Positions 1 to 8,267 of a stretch of DNA of 62,920 bases are shown in pieces. The notes beneath the pieces were generated by a model. That model was given only the letters and a program-made list of their open reading frames with translations, did not search any database and was not told the DNA's origin. The first letter of the stretch is position 1. Every line of letters starts with the position of its first letter. A program made the translations under genes and the position numbers. Source of the stretch: Coriobacteriaceae bacterium (lineage in GTDB: Bacteria; Actinomycetota; Coriobacteriia; Coriobacteriales; UMGS124); assembly GCA_019421015.1 (NCBI GenBank), contig JAHZGC010000026.1:1-62920 (forward strand), in the 5' to 3' direction.

Positions 1-280
1 CGCCTGCCCGCCCGCCTGCGGGCCCGCGCGAGCGAGCGCCCGCGCGTGCGCGTGCGTGCCTGCGGGCCGCGCGCCCGCGCGCCTGCGAGGCGGCCGCCTT
101 TGGGGGCAGCGGGGAGGCCCCCCGGTCCCGGGAGAGGCCAGGGTGGCATGGGGACCGGCGCCCCCACCCAAAAAAACTCGGACGGCGGTTTTTCAAAACC
201 CGCTTTTCCCGGAAACGTGAGATAGGCAGGCGGGCGCGCACGAACCTAACCTGGGGGCCTGAAAGGGTGCCGGGAAGGCA
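1..280. other. GC-rich non-coding left edge of prophage segment
   Basis: No convincing gene is seen. The first 100 bases are low-complexity GC-rich sequence made of CGCG and GCCC runs. They are followed by a C/G-rich stretch and then an AT-richer patch with a run of A at about 170-176. It lies directly upstream of the HNH-terminase block, where siphoviruses often keep their cos or pac region, but no specific packaging site can be recognised. The 25-nt repeat described separately sits at 206-230. Confidence 0.5.
206..230 (+). repeat. 25-nt repeat, copy 1 (upstream of HNH/terminase)
   Basis: The first 19 bases, TTCCCGGAAACGTGAGATA, are followed by GGCAGG here. The same 25 bases with a single G/T difference recur at 2628-2652. 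This copy lies about 50 bases before the HNH start. It contains the near-palindrome TTCCCGGAA. Placement of both copies just upstream of late genes resembles the start-associated sequences of some actinobacteriophages, but the function here is unknown. Confidence 0.75.
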
Positions 281-622
281 TTGATTTTCGGGGGTAAAGC
301 CGGGGTGTCCAGGGAGTTTTCCAGGGGTTTCTACAGGTCCAAGGCGTGGAAGGACACGCGCGACTCCTATTTCAAGCTGAGGCGCGGCCTGTGCGAGCGC
401 TGTCTGGCCCGAGGGAGGTACACGCCGGGCGAGATCGTGCACCACCGCGTGCACCTCACCCCCGAGAACATATCAGACCCGCGCGTGGCGCTGGACTTCG
501 CCAACCTCGAGCTGGTATGCCGCGACTGCCACGCCGCCGAGCACCCGGAGGTGTACGGGAACCCCGACCGCATCCCGAAGAGGGTCGGGTTCGACGAGAA
601 CGGGGACCTGGTTGAGCTTTGA
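281..622 (+). CDS. HNH endonuclease (packaging-associated)
   Basis: This 113-residue protein carries the HNH/zinc-finger layout: a C-x2-C pair (CERC) near residue 38, an HH pair around residue 58, the Asn in FANLEL, then CRDCH and a final His (AAEH) near residue 90. Phage HNH proteins in this position nick DNA and assist terminase in cohesive-end packaging. The gene directly precedes and overlaps the small terminase by 11 nt. The listed start is TTG; an in-frame GTG at 305 behind a GGGGG run is an alternative, so the first eight residues are uncertain. Confidence 0.85.
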   Translation: MIFGGKAGVSREFSRGFYRSKAWKDTRDSYFKLRRGLCERCLARGRYTPGEIVHHRVHLTPENISDPRVALDFANLELVCRDCHAAEHPEVYGNPDRIPKRVGFDENGDLVEL

Positions 623-950
623 GTTCGAGGGGGGCGACCCCAGGGTCGAGGAGGCGTTCGGCGGGCTCTCGCACGTCCTGGACGGCCTCGACGACGACAT
701 GCGCGACATGACCGCCGAGATGCTGCACCAGTTCTGCTGGTGCTGCGTGAAGATACGCGACCTCGAGCACGCGGTCGAGGAGGAGGGCCTCATCGTCGTC
801 ACCGACAGGGGCGCGAGGGAGAACCCCGCCGTGGGCACCATGCACAAGCTGACGAACCAGAAGGCGGCGCTCTACAGCAAGGTGGTTCGGGAGGTCGGGG
901 CGAGGCAGCCCGAGGCCGTCGACGAGCTGCGGGCCTTCGCGGCGAGGTAG
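612..950 (+). CDS. terS: phage terminase small subunit, P27-like
   Basis: The 112-residue protein would recognise phage DNA and hand it to the large terminase. Its C-terminal half has the P27-family pattern: a long helix, then EEEGLIVV, a G-x-ENP motif (residues about 67-72) and the 'ALYSKVVREVG' helix. It starts with TTG inside the end of the HNH gene and stops 3 nt before the large terminase start, consistent with translational coupling. Assignment rests on motif pattern and gene order. Confidence 0.8.
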   Translation: MSFEFEGGDPRVEEAFGGLSHVLDGLDDDMRDMTAEMLHQFCWCCVKIRDLEHAVEEEGLIVVTDRGARENPAVGTMHKLTNQKAALYSKVVREVGARQPEAVDELRAFAAR

Positions 951-953
951 CCC

Positions 954-2627
954 GTGGGCGTCTCGTTCCTCGAGCAGTACTGCGCGCAGGTGCTCGACGG
1001 GACCGTGGCCGCGTGCGACAAGCTCAAGAAGGCGTGCCGCACCCTCATGGCGTGGGTGCGCGACGGCGTGCGCGGCGAGTACGTCTTCGACGACGAGCGC
1101 GCCACGAGGCCCATCGACTTCATCGAGCGGTTCTGCAAGCTGCCCTCCGGGCGCCTGGGCCAGCCGTTCCGCCTCGAGCTTTACGAGAAGGCGTGGATAC
1201 AGGCGATATTCGGCTTCGTCCACAGGGACACCGGCCTGCGCATGATCCGCGAGGCGTTCATCGAGGTCGCGCGGAAGAACGGCAAGACGAGCTGGCTCGC
1301 GGCGCTCGAGCTCTACATGGCGCTTTGCGACGGCGAGGGCGCCCCGCAGATATACAACGCCGCGAACTCCGAGGAGCAGGCGGGCCTGGGCTTCAACGCC
1401 GTCATGCGCATCCGCAGGCAGTCGCCGCTCATTTCCAAGAACAGCCAGAAGCAGGCCGACAGGCTCTACTTCCCCATGAACATGGGCTTCATCAAGCCAA
1501 TAAGCTCCAGGCCCACGGGCCTGGACGGCTTCGACGTGCACATGGCGGGCGTCGACGAGATACACGCGGCGAAGACCCGCGACGTCTACGACCTCGTTAA
1601 GCAGGGCACGGCCGCACGCGAGCAGCCCCTGGTGCTGGTCATCACGACGAACGGCTTCATCCGCAACTCGATATTCGACCAGCTCTACGAGTACGCATCC
1701 CGCTGGCTCGACGGCGACGTGGAGAACGTGCACTACCTGCCGCTCATCTACGAGCTGGACGACCGCGAGGAGATGTACGACGAGGCGTGCTGGGTCAAGG
1801 CCAACCCCGGCATCGGCACCGTCAAGAAGTGGGAGTACCTGCGCGAGCAGGTGCGCAGGGCCAAGGACGACCCGTCGTACCGCCCGACGGTGCTCACCAA
1901 GGACTTCGACATGCCGGAGAACGCGAGCACGGCGTGGCTCTCGTTCGAGGAGGCGGTGAACCCGGAGGTCGTGGACTTCCGCGAGATGGGCTTCCGCTAC
2001 GGCATATGCGGCTTCGACGCGGCCGACGCCGTGGACCTCACCGCCGCCCACCTCATGCTCATGCGCCCCGGCGACGACCGGATATACGAGCGCTCGATGT
2101 ACTGGATGCCCGAGGACAAGGTCATGGAGTACGCCGACTCCGGGCGCGAGAAGGACTACGCCCCCTACAGGCTGTGGGCCGCCAGGGGCCTTTGCCGCAT
2201 GGTGCCGGGCAACCACGTGGACAAGCAGGTCATACTCGAGTGGCTGCTCGAGCTCAGGGACGACGAGGACCTCTACACCTACGCCGTGTTCTTCGACCCC
2301 TGGCACGTCGACGACACCATGAGGCGCAGCATGCAGCAGCTGGTCGGGCAGAACATGTGCTTCCCGGTGAGGCAGGGCGCGCAGTCGCTCTCCCAGCCGA
2401 TGAAGCAGATCAGGGCAGACTACAGGGCGAACCGCATCGTCGACAACCACCACCCCATCAACGAGTGGTGCCGCATGAACGTGGCCGTGCGGCCCGACCT
2501 CAACGGCAACATACAGCCCGACAAGCGCAACCTCGACCCGAGGAACCGCATCGACGGCTTCGTGGCCGAGGTGTGCGCCTACAAGGGTCTTCACGACGTG
2601 TGGGACTCCTACTCCGAGTCCATCTGA
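954..2627 (+). CDS. terL: phage terminase large subunit
   Basis: At 557 residues it fits the Terminase_1 type: an ATPase motor that translocates DNA into the prohead plus a nuclease that cuts concatemers. The Walker-A-like motif is ARKNGKTS (about residue 105) and the Walker-B-like motif is MAGVDEIH (about residue 195). The nuclease part begins at GFDAADAVDLTA (about residue 347), whose Asp residues would bind metal. The start is GTG with GAGG six bases upstream. It belongs to the rightward late operon between small terminase and portal. Confidence 0.93.
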   Translation: MGVSFLEQYCAQVLDGTVAACDKLKKACRTLMAWVRDGVRGEYVFDDERATRPIDFIERFCKLPSGRLGQPFRLELYEKAWIQAIFGFVHRDTGLRMIREAFIEVARKNGKTSWLAALELYMALCDGEGAPQIYNAANSEEQAGLGFNAVMRIRRQSPLISKNSQKQADRLYFPMNMGFIKPISSRPTGLDGFDVHMAGVDEIHAAKTRDVYDLVKQGTAAREQPLVLVITTNGFIRNSIFDQLYEYASRWLDGDVENVHYLPLIYELDDREEMYDEACWVKANPGIGTVKKWEYLREQVRRAKDDPSYRPTVLTKDFDMPENASTAWLSFEEAVNPEVVDFREMGFRYGICGFDAADAVDLTAAHLMLMRPGDDRIYERSMYWMPEDKVMEYADSGREKDYAPYRLWAARGLCRMVPGNHVDKQVILEWLLELRDDEDLYTYAVFFDPWHVDDTMRRSMQQLVGQNMCFPVRQGAQSLSQPMKQIRADYRANRIVDNHHPINEWCRMNVAVRPDLNGNIQPDKRNLDPRNRIDGFVAEVCAYKGLHDVWDSYSESI

Positions 2628-2652
2628 TTCCCGGAAACGTGAGATATGCAGG
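2628..2652 (+). repeat. 25-nt repeat, copy 2 (between terminase and portal)
   Basis: It matches the 206-230 copy at 24 of 25 positions and begins immediately after the large-terminase stop codon, 28 nt before the portal start. The two copies therefore bracket the HNH-terS-terL block. Such a repeat could be a regulatory or start-associated element, or a recombination scar allowing exchange of the packaging module. The sequence does not decide between these. Confidence 0.75.
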
Positions 2653-2680
2653 GGGCCCGCCGCACGCGAACATGTGTCGC

Positions 2681-3967
2681 ATGGGAGCATTCACGGGCCT
2701 TCTCGCAAAACTTACCGGCATGAGGCAGAACGTGCACGGTGTCGGGTGGCGCACAGTCACCGAGACCTCGCCGTCCTTCACGCAGTTCTCCGGCGGCCTG
2801 GCAGACCAGGAGCTCACCCGCGCGGCCGTGGAGAGGTTCGCCACGGCCTGCTCGCGCCTCAAGCCGGAGGCGACCGGGAACCCCGACGCCAACGTGAGGC
2901 GGCTCGTGGAGACGCGCCCGAACCCGCTGCAGAGCTGGCCCAAGTTCCTCAAGAGGCTGGCAGCGATCTACGAGACGCGCGGCACGGCCTTCGTGGTGCC
3001 GAGCTACGCGGCGGACATGAGGACGGTCAAGGGCCTGTGGCCCATGCTCGCATCCACGGCAGAGGTCGTGGAGTACGCGGGCGAGCCGTGGCTGCGCTTC
3101 GGCATCCCGAGCGGGGGCACCGGGGCGTACCGGCTCGCCGAGGTGTGCGTGCTCACGAAGTTCCCGCTCGAGAGCGACATCTTCGGCGAGCCGAACTGCC
3201 TGGGGCAGACCATGAGGCTCATCCACGCCCAGGCAGAGGCCCAGGACGCCGCCATCAAGAACGGCGCCAGGGTGAGGTTCATCGGCGCGGTCAACTCCAT
3301 GGCGCGCCCGGAGGACCTGGTCGAGAAGCGCAGGAAGTTCATGGAGGACAACTTCGGGGCGGAGAACAACGGCGGCATGCTCGTCTACGACTCGTCGTTC
3401 ACCTCTGTGAAGCAGGTCGAGCCCCAGAGCTACCTGATCTCCGACAAGGAGATGGAGCGGATCGAGGCCGGGGTGTGCAACTACTTCGGCATCTCCCGGG
3501 CGATCCTGCAGTCCGACTTCTCGGAGGAGCAGTGGGACGCCTGGTACGAGTCGCGCGTCGAGCCGTTCGCCATCGAGCTGGGCGAGGCGCTGACCGCAGT
3601 GCTCTACGGCGACACGGCCATCCAGCACGGCAAGCGCGTCGAGTTCTCATCGAACCGCCTCGAGTACGCCAGCTCGGCGGCCAAGAGGAACATGGTCCGC
3701 GACATGGTGGACCGAGGCGTCATGAGCCTCAACGAGGCGAGGCAGGTGCTGCAGCTGCCCCCCATCGAGGGCGGCGACATAAGGGTCATCCGCGGCGAGT
3801 ACGTCGACGCCGACACGGTCGCCTCGCTCATCGAGCAGGCGGCCGTGGCGAAGGGCGGAGGCAGGATGCCCAAGAACGTGAGCGACAAGAACGGCGAGAT
3901 CGACCTCAACGGGGACGACGACTTCTACGCCGACTCCGACGCATACGGCAAGGACGACTTCGACTAA
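2681..3967 (+). CDS. phage portal protein
   Basis: A 428-residue protein of the HK97-type portal family, forming the dodecameric ring at the capsid vertex through which DNA passes. Family-typical stretches include LETRPNPLQSWPKFLKRLA near residue 70 and the C-terminal part from ICNYFGISRAIL through MVDRGVMSLNEARQVLQLPP. It sits between terminase and protease as expected. The start is taken at the ATG at 2681; ATG 2672 is three codons upstream, and neither has a strong Shine-Dalgarno sequence. Confidence 0.9.
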   Translation: MGAFTGLLAKLTGMRQNVHGVGWRTVTETSPSFTQFSGGLADQELTRAAVERFATACSRLKPEATGNPDANVRRLVETRPNPLQSWPKFLKRLAAIYETRGTAFVVPSYAADMRTVKGLWPMLASTAEVVEYAGEPWLRFGIPSGGTGAYRLAEVCVLTKFPLESDIFGEPNCLGQTMRLIHAQAEAQDAAIKNGARVRFIGAVNSMARPEDLVEKRRKFMEDNFGAENNGGMLVYDSSFTSVKQVEPQSYLISDKEMERIEAGVCNYFGISRAILQSDFSEEQWDAWYESRVEPFAIELGEALTAVLYGDTAIQHGKRVEFSSNRLEYASSAAKRNMVRDMVDRGVMSLNEARQVLQLPPIEGGDIRVIRGEYVDADTVASLIEQAAVAKGGGRMPKNVSDKNGEIDLNGDDDFYADSDAYGKDDFD

Positions 3968-3984
3968 GGGCTAAGGGGGCAGCC

Positions 3985-4623
3985 GTGCCGGTGGTGCAGG
4001 GCAGGGAGTACAGGAGCATAGCGCTCGACGAGTTCGAGGCCCGCGACGGCTACGTGGTCGAGGGTTACGCCACCACGTTCGGCCAGCCATACCAGATGGG
4101 CGAGGACTGGTCGGGCAACCCGGTGTACGAGTGCATAGACGCCATGTGCCTGGACGGCGCCGACCTTGGCGACGTCATATTCCAGGTCGACCACCAGGGA
4201 CCCGTGCACGCGCGCACGCGCAACGGGTCGCTGACCGTAAGGGCCGACGGTCACGGCATAGCCGTTTGGGCCGACCTCTCCCTGTCGGAGGCGGCCAGGC
4301 AGGCCCACGAGGCCATCAGGAACGGGCTCATCGACCGGATGAGCTGGGGGTTCACTGTGGGCGAGTGGTCCTACGACAGGGATACCAGGACCAGCACGGT
4401 CCTCAGGGTCAAGAAGGTGTACGACGTGTCGGCGGTGGCGTTCCCTGCCAACCCCAACACCGAGATACAAGCGCGTTCCTACCTCGACGGAGTGATCGGG
4501 CGGGAGGCCGAGGAGTGCGGCCTGCGCGTCGAAAGGAACCTCGCCATAGCGAGGCTCACGCTCAGCCGATTGGAGAAACCGCATGTTCGCAACCATGGAG
4601 GCGGCCCAGTACCGCTCCCTTAG
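3985..4623 (+). CDS. HK97-family prohead protease
   Basis: This 212-residue protein resembles the U35/S78 prohead proteases that trim the capsid N-terminal delta domain. Visible hallmarks are the opening 'EGYATTFGQ', the VDHQGPVHART segment carrying the catalytic His, and IDRMSWGF carrying the Ser. The final conserved strand is DVSAVAFPANPNTE. The start is GTG with AAGGGGG six bases upstream. Its 3' end overlaps the major capsid gene by 41 nt, an unusually long overlap that couples the two. Confidence 0.9.
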   Translation: MPVVQGREYRSIALDEFEARDGYVVEGYATTFGQPYQMGEDWSGNPVYECIDAMCLDGADLGDVIFQVDHQGPVHARTRNGSLTVRADGHGIAVWADLSLSEAARQAHEAIRNGLIDRMSWGFTVGEWSYDRDTRTSTVLRVKKVYDVSAVAFPANPNTEIQARSYLDGVIGREAEECGLRVERNLAIARLTLSRLEKPHVRNHGGGPVPLP

Positions 4624-5842
4624 CCTCGACGCGCTCGAGGCCAGGCGCTCCGAGATCGTGGAGTACGCCCAGACCGCAGACGCCGACACCCATACCGTGA
4701 TCTCGGAGTCCAGCCTGTGCGCCGCCGAGTTCGAGCGCCGCAACGCCGAGGCCCAGCTCAGGGCCGCCCAGATCTCCGCCGTGCAGGCGGGCTCAGGCGC
4801 CGTCGTGGGCCAGATGCCCGCCGAGGCGCGCTCCGCCCAGCCCGCCGAGGAGGCGGACGACCCGACCTCGGGCATGCAGTACCGCCGCGAGTTCATGGAC
4901 TACGTGTGCAAGCGCACCACGGGCGAGCACCTCAAGGCCGTGAACGAGCAGCTGCGCGCCGACGCGAACACCCTCACCACCGACGTGGGCGTGCTCATCC
5001 CCTCGGTGCTGGTGAACCGCATCCTGGAGAAGGCCGAGACCTACGGCTTCATCCTCCCCATGGTGACCAAGACCAGCTACCCGGCGGGCATGGCCATCCC
5101 CAAGGGCTCCCTCAAGCCCACCGCGACCTGGGTCGGCGAGGGCGCGGGCAGCGACCGCCAGAAGTTCGCGGTCAGCGACAGCGTGAGCTTCACCTGGCAC
5201 AAGCTGCGCTGCGAGGTCTCCATCTCCATGGAGGTCAGCGTCGTCACGCTGCAGGCCTTCGAGAACAAGATCGTCGACTCCGTGGCCCGCGCCATGACCG
5301 TGGCGAAGGAGAAGGCGGTCCTGCTCGGCGACGGCACCACCCAGCCCAAGGGAGTCCTCACCGAGACCCCGCCCACGGGCCAGGCGCTCTCGGTCGACAA
5401 GACCGGCAAGCTCGGGCTGCAGGACCTGCTCGACGCGGAGGGCGCCCTGCCCTCCGAGTACGAGGCCGGGGCCAAGTGGTTCATGAGCAAGAGGACCTGG
5501 CTCGGGTTCCAGGGCATGGTCGGCACCGACGGCCAGCCCATCGCCCGCGTGAACATGGGCATCTCCGGCAGGCTCGAGCGCTCGCTGCTGGGCCGCGAGG
5601 TCGTGTTCACCCACGACTACCTGCCCACCTTCGGCCCCTCGCTCAAGGACGGCGACGTGTTCGCCTTCATCTACGACATGAGCGACTACGTGCTGAACGA
5701 GTCCTACAACCTCGGCATCTCGAAGAAGCAGGACTGGGACACCGAGGACCTGCTCACCAAGGCCGTGGAGTCGGTCGACGGCAAGGCCATCGACGTCAAC
5801 TCCCTGGTGACGCTCAAGGCCGTCACCCCGTCCGAGGGCTAG
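4583..5842 (+). CDS. HK97-like major capsid protein
   Basis: At 419 residues it has the length of an HK97-fold capsid precursor. Residues about 1-100 form an Ala/Glu-rich helical scaffold (delta) domain. The mature shell domain follows, with LIPSVLVNRILEKAET near residue 135 and AIPKGSLKPTATWVGEGA near 170. Further on are LGDGTTQPKGVLT and a C-terminal strand region. The start is supported by GGAG seven bases upstream, even though it lies within the protease gene. The protease would cleave after the N-terminal helical region. Confidence 0.92.
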   Translation: MFATMEAAQYRSLSLDALEARRSEIVEYAQTADADTHTVISESSLCAAEFERRNAEAQLRAAQISAVQAGSGAVVGQMPAEARSAQPAEEADDPTSGMQYRREFMDYVCKRTTGEHLKAVNEQLRADANTLTTDVGVLIPSVLVNRILEKAETYGFILPMVTKTSYPAGMAIPKGSLKPTATWVGEGAGSDRQKFAVSDSVSFTWHKLRCEVSISMEVSVVTLQAFENKIVDSVARAMTVAKEKAVLLGDGTTQPKGVLTETPPTGQALSVDKTGKLGLQDLLDAEGALPSEYEAGAKWFMSKRTWLGFQGMVGTDGQPIARVNMGISGRLERSLLGREVVFTHDYLPTFGPSLKDGDVFAFIYDMSDYVLNESYNLGISKKQDWDTEDLLTKAVESVDGKAIDVNSLVTLKAVTPSEG

Positions 5843-5844
5843 CA

Positions 5845-6036
5845 GTGAAGGTGGTCGTGCTCGAGCGCTTCTACGACCTCAAGGAGCGGGAGCCCCGCGA
5901 GGTTGGGGAGGCGTTCGAGGCCACCGAGGCGAGGGTGGCCCAGATCAACTCCGCAGGGTTCGGGCGCCTGGTCGCACCGGCCGACGAGCCCGTGCGCCCG
6001 GCCAAAAGGCCCCGCGCGCGCAGGGCGGAGGCGTAG
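5845..6036 (+). CDS. small conserved head/connector-region protein
   Basis: A 63-residue protein starting with GTG two bases after the capsid stop. It reads as a short beta strand (VKVVVLERFYDL), then a segment with REVGEAFEATEARVAQINSAGFG, then a basic Pro/Arg/Ala-rich tail. Short proteins of this pattern lie between capsid and connector genes in many siphoviruses, and some have an SH3-like or Rho-N-like fold. No function is assigned. Confidence 0.7.
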   Translation: MKVVVLERFYDLKEREPREVGEAFEATEARVAQINSAGFGRLVAPADEPVRPAKRPRARRAEA

Positions 6037-6038
6037 CC

Positions 6039-6341
6039 GTGGACGCCGTCGAGCTCGTTGGCGACGTCAAGTCGGCGCTGCGGGTCACGGCCCCCGAGTT
6101 CGACTGGGAGGCCGAGTCCCTGGCCGCCGCCGCGCTCGCCGATATGGAGAGGGCCGGGGTAGACCGCCGGGCCATGGACGCCGCAAGGCCGCTCGTGGTG
6201 CAGGCCGTGTGCTGCTTCGCCAAGGCCCGATTCGGAGCCGACAGCGACGACGCGGAGAGGTTCGAGGCGGCGTACCGCCAGCACCTCACCGACCTGTGCG
6301 TCTCGTCGCCGTCGCTCTCGCGTGGGAGGCGGTGCCCGTGA
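6039..6341 (+). CDS. head-tail connector protein (gp6-like)
   Basis: This 100-residue, mostly helical protein follows the capsid gene in the position of HK97 gp6-type adaptors, which dock under the portal. The helical pattern 'LAAAALADMERAGVD...RRAMDAARPLVVQAVCCFAKARFGAD' is typical. It starts with GTG and ends in a GTGA overlap with the next gene. Assignment is mainly by synteny and helical content. Confidence 0.7.
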   Translation: MDAVELVGDVKSALRVTAPEFDWEAESLAAAALADMERAGVDRRAMDAARPLVVQAVCCFAKARFGADSDDAERFEAAYRQHLTDLCVSSPSLSRGRRCP

Positions 6342-6643
6342 GCGGCTGGAGGGACGTGGCCTACCTCGTCGAGGTCTCCCAGGAGCAGAACGCCGACGGC
6401 ACCTTCCGCGAGGTGCGCTCGAGCAGGGCGGTCTACGTGAACCGCCTCGCCGTGGGCGCGTCGACCTGGCTCGCCGCGAGGTCGGCGGGCCTGCACGCCG
6501 ACGCCTCCGTGCGCCTGCGCAACGGCGAGTACTCCGGCCAGCAGGCCGTGGTGCTCGGCGGCGACGAGTACGAGGTCGAGCGCGTCATGGAGGGCGCCGA
6601 CTACACCGACCTGACCCTCAGGAGGAGGCTCCGTGGCGACTAA
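6338..6643 (+). CDS. phage head closure protein
   Basis: A 101-residue beta-rich protein in the place of SPP1 gp16/HK97 gp7-type stoppers, which close the capsid after packaging. The pattern 'VYVNRLAVGASTWLAARSAG...RNGEYSGQQAVVLGGDEYEVERV...TDLTLRRRL' matches the family layout. The GTG start overlaps the preceding stop by 4 nt and has GGGAGGCGG upstream. It overlaps the next gene by 11 nt. Confidence 0.75.
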   Translation: MSGWRDVAYLVEVSQEQNADGTFREVRSSRAVYVNRLAVGASTWLAARSAGLHADASVRLRNGEYSGQQAVVLGGDEYEVERVMEGADYTDLTLRRRLRGD

Positions 6644-7034
6644 CACCTCGGTCGAGGCCGACCGCTTCGCCGTCGCGCTGACCGGCATCGTCTCGGGCGT
6701 CGTGCGCCCCGTGGAGGCGAACCTCCCCGAGGCCGTGCGCTCCGCCTGCAAGACCGGCGCCAAGACGGCCCGCAAGCTCGCGCGCGCCAGGTTCGGCGGC
6801 ACCGGCCGCTACGCCTCGGGGTTCCGCTTCAAGGTCAAGGGAGGCGGCGCCTCGACCGTGGGCGAGATCGGCAACGCGAGGCTGCCCGGCCTGGTGCACC
6901 TGCTCGAGAAGGGCCACGCCACCCTCGGCGGCGGCAGGGTCGCGGGCAGGCCGCACCTCTCCGACGCCGCCGACGAGGCCGAGGCCGAGCTCTGGGAGAG
7001 GGCCGTCTCGGTCGTCGAGGAGGCCCTCAGGTGA
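6633..7034 (+). CDS. HK97 gp10-like tail completion protein
   Basis: A 133-residue protein with the gp10-family pattern: an N-terminal helical region, 'SACKTGAKTARKLARARFGGTGRYASGF', and the conserved 'LVHLLEKGHA...GGGRVAGRPHLSDAADEAEAEL' segment. These proteins join the capsid to the tail. The GTG start is preceded by GGAGGAGG at 6621. It overlaps neighbours on both sides. Confidence 0.85.
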   Translation: MATNTSVEADRFAVALTGIVSGVVRPVEANLPEAVRSACKTGAKTARKLARARFGGTGRYASGFRFKVKGGGASTVGEIGNARLPGLVHLLEKGHATLGGGRVAGRPHLSDAADEAEAELWERAVSVVEEALR

Positions 7035-7363
7035 GCCGCGCAGACGTCCAGGGGTGCGTCTCCAAGGTGGTCCCCTGCGCGCACATGGCGTGGCCCAAGG
7101 GCAGCGCCCCGGAGCTGCCGTGGGCCGTGTTCTACGCCTCCGGGCGCAGGGGCAAGGCGGCGGACAACCGCACCGCCTCGAGGACGACCGAGTGGTGCGT
7201 CGAGCTCTACGAGCGCAGCGGCGACTCCGTGCTCGAGGACGCGCTCGAGGCGGCAATAGAGGCCGCGTTCGGGCCCTGCTCCGTGACCGAGGCGTGGGTC
7301 GAGGAGGAGCAGTGCCTCCAGACGTCCTACTACTTCACTTCCGTTGAGAGGAAACAACAATGA
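7031..7363 (+). CDS. tail terminator-type protein
   Basis: The 110-residue product lies between the gp10-like gene and the major tail protein, the usual place of the tail-tube terminator or completion protein. It has 'LPWAVFYASGRRGKAADNRTASRTTEWCVELYE' and 'LEDALEAAIEAAFG', consistent with the alpha/beta fold of that group. Both ends overlap neighbouring genes by 4 nt. The call rests on synteny. Confidence 0.65.
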   Translation: MSRADVQGCVSKVVPCAHMAWPKGSAPELPWAVFYASGRRGKAADNRTASRTTEWCVELYERSGDSVLEDALEAAIEAAFGPCSVTEAWVEEEQCLQTSYYFTSVERKQQ

Positions 7364-7947
7364 GCGCTGACAACACCGTGCACGTCCAGTTCGGCATCTC
7401 CAACGCCTACGTGGCGGTCATCGACGACGACGGCGAGTACGCCACCCCGTTCCCCGTGCCCGGCTTCGTGAAGCTCACCATCGACGCGGCCGGCGACTCC
7501 ACCACCAAGTACGCCGACAACGTGCCGGTCTACACGTCGAACGCCAACGCCGGATACACCGGCTCCCTTGAGTTCACGACCATCTGCGACAAGTTCTACA
7601 CCGACGTCCTGGGCTACATCAAGGACGGCAACGGCGGCCTGCTCGAGACCATGGAGGCCAAGCCCAAGTCGTTCGCCCTGCTCTACCAGGTCGAGGGCGA
7701 CGCCAACAACGCGCGCTACGTCTTCTACAAGGTAGACGCCAAGCGCCCCACCGGCGAGCACAACACCACCACCGAGTCGACCGAGGTGGACGACTCCAGC
7801 ATGGAGATCACCATGACCGGCAAGCAGTTCACGATCGGCACCGAGACCAAGACCTGCGTCAAGAACCGCGTGCTCAACGACACCACGGGCGCGACCGCCT
7901 ACGCCTCGTTCTTCACGGCGGTCATGGAGCCCAAGGCGGCCGCCTAA
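7360..7947 (+). CDS. major tail (tube) protein, phi13-like
   Basis: A 195-residue protein resembling phi13-family major tail proteins, which polymerise into the tail tube. Features are an N-terminal VQFGISNAYVAVID strand, 'GFVKLTIDAAGDSTTKYADNVPVYTSNANAGYTGSLEF', then 'AKPKSFALLYQ...NNARYVFYKVDAKRPTGEHNTT'. The start has GAGAGGAAACAACA upstream. It shares one base with the following chaperone gene (TAATG). Confidence 0.88.
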   Translation: MSADNTVHVQFGISNAYVAVIDDDGEYATPFPVPGFVKLTIDAAGDSTTKYADNVPVYTSNANAGYTGSLEFTTICDKFYTDVLGYIKDGNGGLLETMEAKPKSFALLYQVEGDANNARYVFYKVDAKRPTGEHNTTTESTEVDDSSMEITMTGKQFTIGTETKTCVKNRVLNDTTGATAYASFFTAVMEPKAAA

Positions 7948-8267
7948 TGGCCTCCGTCGACACCGGGGCGGGCCGCGTCGAGGTGAGGGCCACGCCCCTG
8001 GCCCTCATGCTCTACGAGCAGGAGTTCGCCGGGCGCTCCATGGTCTCCGACCTGCTGGGCGGCGACGGAGAGTGGTCCGTCGAAAGCGGCAGGTGGGAGG
8101 CGCTCACGCGCGCCCTGTGGGCCTGCATGAGGGCGGCCGACGAGTCCGTGCCCCCGTTCGGGACGTGGGCCAGGGGGGCCGAGGGATTGGACCTGTGGGT
8201 CTTGCACGACCAGCTGATCCCCGTCGTCATCGACGGGCTCTTTCGAGCCAGCGGGTCCCCCGCCTAG
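7947..8267 (+). CDS. tail assembly chaperone G
   Basis: The 106-residue protein sits between tail tube and tape measure, where siphoviruses encode the chaperone pair G and GT. It is expected to coat the tape measure during tail assembly and not to enter the virion. Its last in-frame codons are GGG TCC CCC GCC before TAG. The run of five C at about 8257-8261 lies exactly where the +1 frame opens into the downstream ORF, so a fraction of ribosomes probably continue into the GT extension. Confidence 0.8.
   Translation: MASVDTGAGRVEVRATPLALMLYEQEFAGRSMVSDLLGGDGEWSVESGRWEALTRALWACMRAADESVPPFGTWARGAEGLDLWVLHDQLIPVVIDGLFRASGSPA

Noticed and set aside
456..2690. A 744-codon open frame on the minus strand opposite the terminase
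   Set aside because: It is the mirror of high-GC coding sequence: His/Val/Arg-rich, low complexity, no motifs, and it covers several real genes. The same applies to other long antisense frames at 8864-10111, 14865-18548 and 42661-46041.
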